From: Bradyrhizobium sp. 141
GTDB lineage: Bacteria > Pseudomonadota > Alphaproteobacteria > Rhizobiales > Xanthobacteraceae
DNA length: 64,000 nt
Assembly (NCBI RefSeq): GCF_023074055.1
Contig: NZ_JADPKR010000115.1
Location: 246,303 to 310,302 of the forward strand
Direction: 5' to 3'
A model generated the notes under the pieces. The model made no database searches and was not told the origin of the DNA. It saw nothing but the letters and a program-made list of their open reading frames with translations. Position numbers and translations under genes: made by a program. Below are positions 61,801 to 64,000 of this stretch, in pieces. The stretch's first letter is position 1, and every line of letters starts with the position of its first letter.

Positions 61801-63576
61801 TTAGTTACAAACTTCAACACTTTCGCCAGTGTGGGTGTTGGCATTACCGCCGCCCCTGCGAAACTCCAATCGACAACCTTTGGACACTGGTCGGCAGCCG
61901 GCGCTATTGCAAACGATCTGTCCGCTCGTTTGTGGCTTCGCGGGTGTAGCCTCGATCTTCTTACGCTCCGCGTCCCGCTTCGTCGCATCCTCGCGCGTGG
62001 CTACCGGCTTCTTTTCCTGAGTCTTCTCACACTCGTTATCGTCGTTGACGTGATAGCCGGCGCGACATGCGATCTTCACGCAGGCATCTCCATCGGCCCT
62101 GAAACCATGATCGCAGACCAGCGGGCAGACGCGGCCTGACCGGGCTTTGATCGCGTTTAGCGCATCGGGGCTTGCGAGCGTCGTGTTGAGCTTCGTTCCC
62201 GCGTACTTGTTGAACAGCGTCAGGGAGCGCTGTGATTTGGCGCTCCACTCACCGTTCTCCACACTGGCTAGACAGCCTACGCGGCGAAGTTCGGACTGTA
62301 CCGACTTGGCGAGTTCTTGCGGCGACTGCGCGGTGTCGGGCGAAGGCGCAGGCGATGGGAGGGTCGCAACCTTCTGGTCAGCTTCTTTCTTCTCCGCTGC
62401 CTGCTTATCGGCCAGAGCCTTGGCAACGGCGGCCTCAGTCTCCTTACGGCGTTGCTCGGCTGCGGCGGCTTTGGCCTCCTCAACCTGCTTGGCCTTCTCG
62501 GCAGCGAGCCGCGCATCCTCAGCAGCTTTGGCTGCAGCGGCTGCTTTGTCCTGTTCAGCTTTCTTTGCACGGTCAGAGGCAAGCCGGGCCTTTTCTTCTT
62601 CGGCCAGCCGCGCCTTCTCCACCGCCGCTACGCGGGCTTCCTCCGCCGCGATCTTATTGAGTTGACCCTTGGCAAGCCCTGCATAGAAGCCGTCCGGGTA
62701 TTGGGCGAGGAAAACGTTCCACCCGTCGCGGGTGCCGAGTTGGAGTGCAAGCTCGTAGTTTCGGCGTATAGCGTCGTCCGGGCTTGCCTGAGGGCCGGTT
62801 GCTGTCGGCTTCGCCGCCACCAGCGCCACATCCTCACCGCCAAGAGAACCGTAGACATAAGGTTCCTGCTTGTAGCTGGTGTTCTTCAACACATCGTCAC
62901 GGACGAAGCCGAATGCCTTGCGCAGATCGAGACCTGGCGTCAGTAGCCGCTCGACAAGCGCTGCGGCAAATGGGCTGTTCTTTGAGTCGCCATCCGACGC
63001 TGTGGACCCGGCCTTCGCCGCGAACGCGATCATCGTGTTCGGGCTGCTCGGCTCGACCTTGGCGAGACCACGCCCGATGGCACGGGCGGCAACGGTTCGC
63101 TTCATAGTCTTGGCGAATGGGTTATCTCGACAGGCATCAAGGATGATGAGACGAAGCTGCTTGGCAGGCTCGACGGCGAACAGCGCCCGGTCTAGCGCCA
63201 CGGTCTCGTCAAGAACGTCGCTGTCGGTCTCCAAAGCCGCATCAGTCGGAATGAGGTAGTTGGTGCCATCTAACTCAATGCCGTGACCGGCATAGTAAAT
63301 GACAGCCACTTCTGCATCTCGCGCCCGTCCACCGAAATCACGCAAGGCCTTGCGCATCTCGGAAGCGTTAAGATCGGTCTTGATGTCGATCCAGTCAAAC
63401 CCGGCTTTCTTGAACATGCCACCGACCAGGGCGGCATCGTTGGACGGGTTTGAGAGCTTCGGAACGCTTTTGTACGCCGAGTTGCCCATCACCAGCGCGA
63501 TACGACGCTCGGCGTGTGCTGAACCGCACATCAGCCAGATGGAAACGAACAAAGAAAACCAACGAAAAGCGCCCAT
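61801..63576 (-). CDS. Caspase-fold (C14) protein with coiled coil and Cys-rich end
   Basis: 591 residues from ATG 63576 (MGAFRWFSLF); a further in-frame ATG at 63591 adds 5. Signal peptide, then a caspase domain with IYYAGHG (His about 97) and LDACRDNPF (Cys about 149), at the same positions as in the protein at 45447. After about residue 300 comes a long Ala/Lys/Glu coiled coil (EKARLAEEEKARLASDRAK), then a PG-binding-like helix segment (ELRRVGCLASVENGEWSAK), and a Cys-rich C-terminus (CPLVCDHGF, CRAGYHVNDDNEC). Codon use is less GC-biased than in the neighbours. Exported orthocaspase with unknown target. Confidence 0.87.
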   Translation of the reverse strand: MGAFRWFSLFVSIWLMCGSAHAERRIALVMGNSAYKSVPKLSNPSNDAALVGGMFKKAGFDWIDIKTDLNASEMRKALRDFGGRARDAEVAVIYYAGHGIELDGTNYLIPTDAALETDSDVLDETVALDRALFAVEPAKQLRLIILDACRDNPFAKTMKRTVAARAIGRGLAKVEPSSPNTMIAFAAKAGSTASDGDSKNSPFAAALVERLLTPGLDLRKAFGFVRDDVLKNTSYKQEPYVYGSLGGEDVALVAAKPTATGPQASPDDAIRRNYELALQLGTRDGWNVFLAQYPDGFYAGLAKGQLNKIAAEEARVAAVEKARLAEEEKARLASDRAKKAEQDKAAAAAKAAEDARLAAEKAKQVEEAKAAAAEQRRKETEAAVAKALADKQAAEKKEADQKVATLPSPAPSPDTAQSPQELAKSVQSELRRVGCLASVENGEWSAKSQRSLTLFNKYAGTKLNTTLASPDALNAIKARSGRVCPLVCDHGFRADGDACVKIACRAGYHVNDDNECEKTQEKKPVATREDATKRDAERKKIEATPAKPQTSGQIVCNSAGCRPVSKGCRLEFRRGGGNANTHTGESVEVCN

Positions 63577-63638
63577 TACAGTCCCCGACAATATGTGCGC
63601 AGCCTATGCACAGCTTGCTGAAAGGCAAGCAGTCAATC

Positions 63639-63654
63639 TGTGACATTGGTCACA
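63639..63654. promoter_or_regulatory. Perfect TGTGA-N6-TCACA site upstream of the second caspase gene
   Basis: TGTGACATTGGTCACA matches the CRP consensus half-sites exactly. Its centre is 70 bases before the ATG at 63576. It lies inside the inverted-repeat-bounded segment. Confidence 0.6.
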
Positions 63655-63802
63655 TTTCATGCACTTCAGGAGGCGGGCAATGCTCCAGCGCAAAAGTCCG
63701 CTTAGGGGTCACAAGCAGTAATGGTCTGGCCGATCAAAAGATTTCCGCTCGGCCCTCAGGAGCCGACATTCCCTTTATGAGTACACAGCCTAGCCCGATT
63801 TC

Positions 63803-63918
63803 GTAGCCCGGATGGAGCGCAAGCGTAATCCGGGATTCCAAACGTTCGGCAACATGCGGTCCCGGATTGCGCCATCGGTCGGTGCTCCGCACCGACCCCT
63901 TGCTCCATCCGGGCTTCT
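63803..63918. repeat. Intergenic palindromic repeat (GTAGCCCGGATGGAGC type)
   Basis: GTAGCCCGGATGGAGCGCAAGCG faces GCTCCATCCGGGCTTC at the other end, with an inner AATCCGGGATT / TCCCGGATT pair. It lies between the element end and the stop of the last gene. Single copy here. Confidence 0.72.
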
Positions 63919-63932
63919 GTAACGGGCCTTGG

Positions 63933-64000
63933 TTAGTCAATCCCTTTTTGCGTCATCCACTCGCTGGGCACTTGCTTCTGTACGGGATCGGCGCGGTGGC
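63933..64000 (-). CDS. C-terminal end of an unidentified protein (start outside window)
   Basis: A leftward frame enters from the right edge and stops with TAA at 63933-63935. It gives 21 visible residues ending VPSEWMTQKGID. This frame reads most naturally of the three. Too short to identify. Confidence 0.45.
   Translation of the reverse strand, partial: HRADPVQKQVPSEWMTQKGID

Larger units (their letters stand above)
61415..63792. mobile_element. Inverted-repeat-bounded segment carrying a caspase-fold gene, no transposase
   Basis: The left end TAGGGCGTGTACTCATAAA (61415-61433) matches the reverse complement of the right end (63774-63792, TAGGCTGTGTACTCATAAA) in 17 of 19 positions. Both begin with TA, the target dinucleotide duplicated by IS630/Tc1-mariner-type elements. 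Inside are the caspase-fold gene 61801-63576, its TGTGA-N6-TCACA site, and no transposase. The 383-base left margin (61418-61800) holds only a 9-bp inverted pair ATGTCTGCT/AGCAGACAT (61451-61459 with 61482-61490). Mobility is inferred, not shown. Confidence 0.5.
63577..63932. other. 356-base gap: regulatory site, element end and repeat
   Basis: It contains the CRP/FNR-like site (63639-63654), the right inverted-repeat end (63774-63792) and the palindromic repeat (63803-63918). No gene seen. Confidence 0.5.

Overview
The window looks like a chromosomal segment of a Bradyrhizobium-type alphaproteobacterium. The sequence is GC-rich with strong G/C preference at third codon positions. It carries the ndvC-ndvD-ndvB set for cyclic beta-1,3/1,6-glucan, which is characteristic of Bradyrhizobium. 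The gaps hold the short palindromic repeats common in that lineage, and there are many small secreted or zinc-ribbon proteins of bradyrhizobial type. This is judged from gene content only; no species is claimed.

Layout. 1-6000: end of an unknown gene, an IalB-type periplasmic protein, then a rightward run of a YejA-like peptide-binding protein, an AMP-ligase-like protein with a degenerate P-loop, and a degenerate GGDEF-like protein. 6000-12140: sdhE-mfd (leftward, ATGA overlap) facing recG. 12377-18500: a P-loop kinase-like protein, a beta-hydroxyacid-dehydrogenase-like enzyme, a DUF502 membrane protein, glmS and glmU, so UDP-GlcNAc supply is concentrated here. 18660-21870: a SPOR-like membrane protein, an MgtC-type protein and small proteins. 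21830-27210: ndvC, ndvD, ndvB. 27525-27600: tRNA-Lys(UUU). 27600-33300: an accessory-looking stretch of very small genes, broken genes (a J-domain remnant and a 5'-truncated gene) and repeats. 33378-36755: a second, complete Mfd-like helicase with a basic N-terminal tail. 36890-37180: a hairpin-rich non-coding stretch with a leftward terminator.

37269-45240: small secreted and zinc-ribbon proteins, a NUDIX hydrolase, an AI-2E-family permease, a formyltransferase-like protein, a RidA-family protein and an EamA exporter. 45447-51213: a caspase-fold protein, cysK with an orphan BrnA-like gene, an acyltransferase and tgt. 51330-54360: a patatin-like lipoprotein, a TetR regulator and a PepSY-like protein, with matching palindromes in front of the first and third. 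54427-55656: asd behind a threonine-rich leader peptide and terminator. 55753-58869: queA, a cyclophilin, a TonB-like protein, a frameshifted cyclophilin and coaD. 59129-61417: a small secreted protein and kup. 61415-63792: a segment bounded by inverted repeats that carries a second caspase-fold protein.

The points most worth following up are: (i) an apparent leaderless, Thr-rich leader peptide and attenuator controlling asd; (ii) two caspase-fold genes that both have a TGTGA-N6-TCAC palindrome upstream, one of them inside an inverted-repeat-bounded cassette; (iii) a local TetR circuit with a shared dyad; (iv) an inverted 20-nt copy of the tRNA-Lys anticodon arm beside the tRNA; (v) ndvC, whose membrane anchor lies upstream of every ATG, GTG or TTG codon in its frame.
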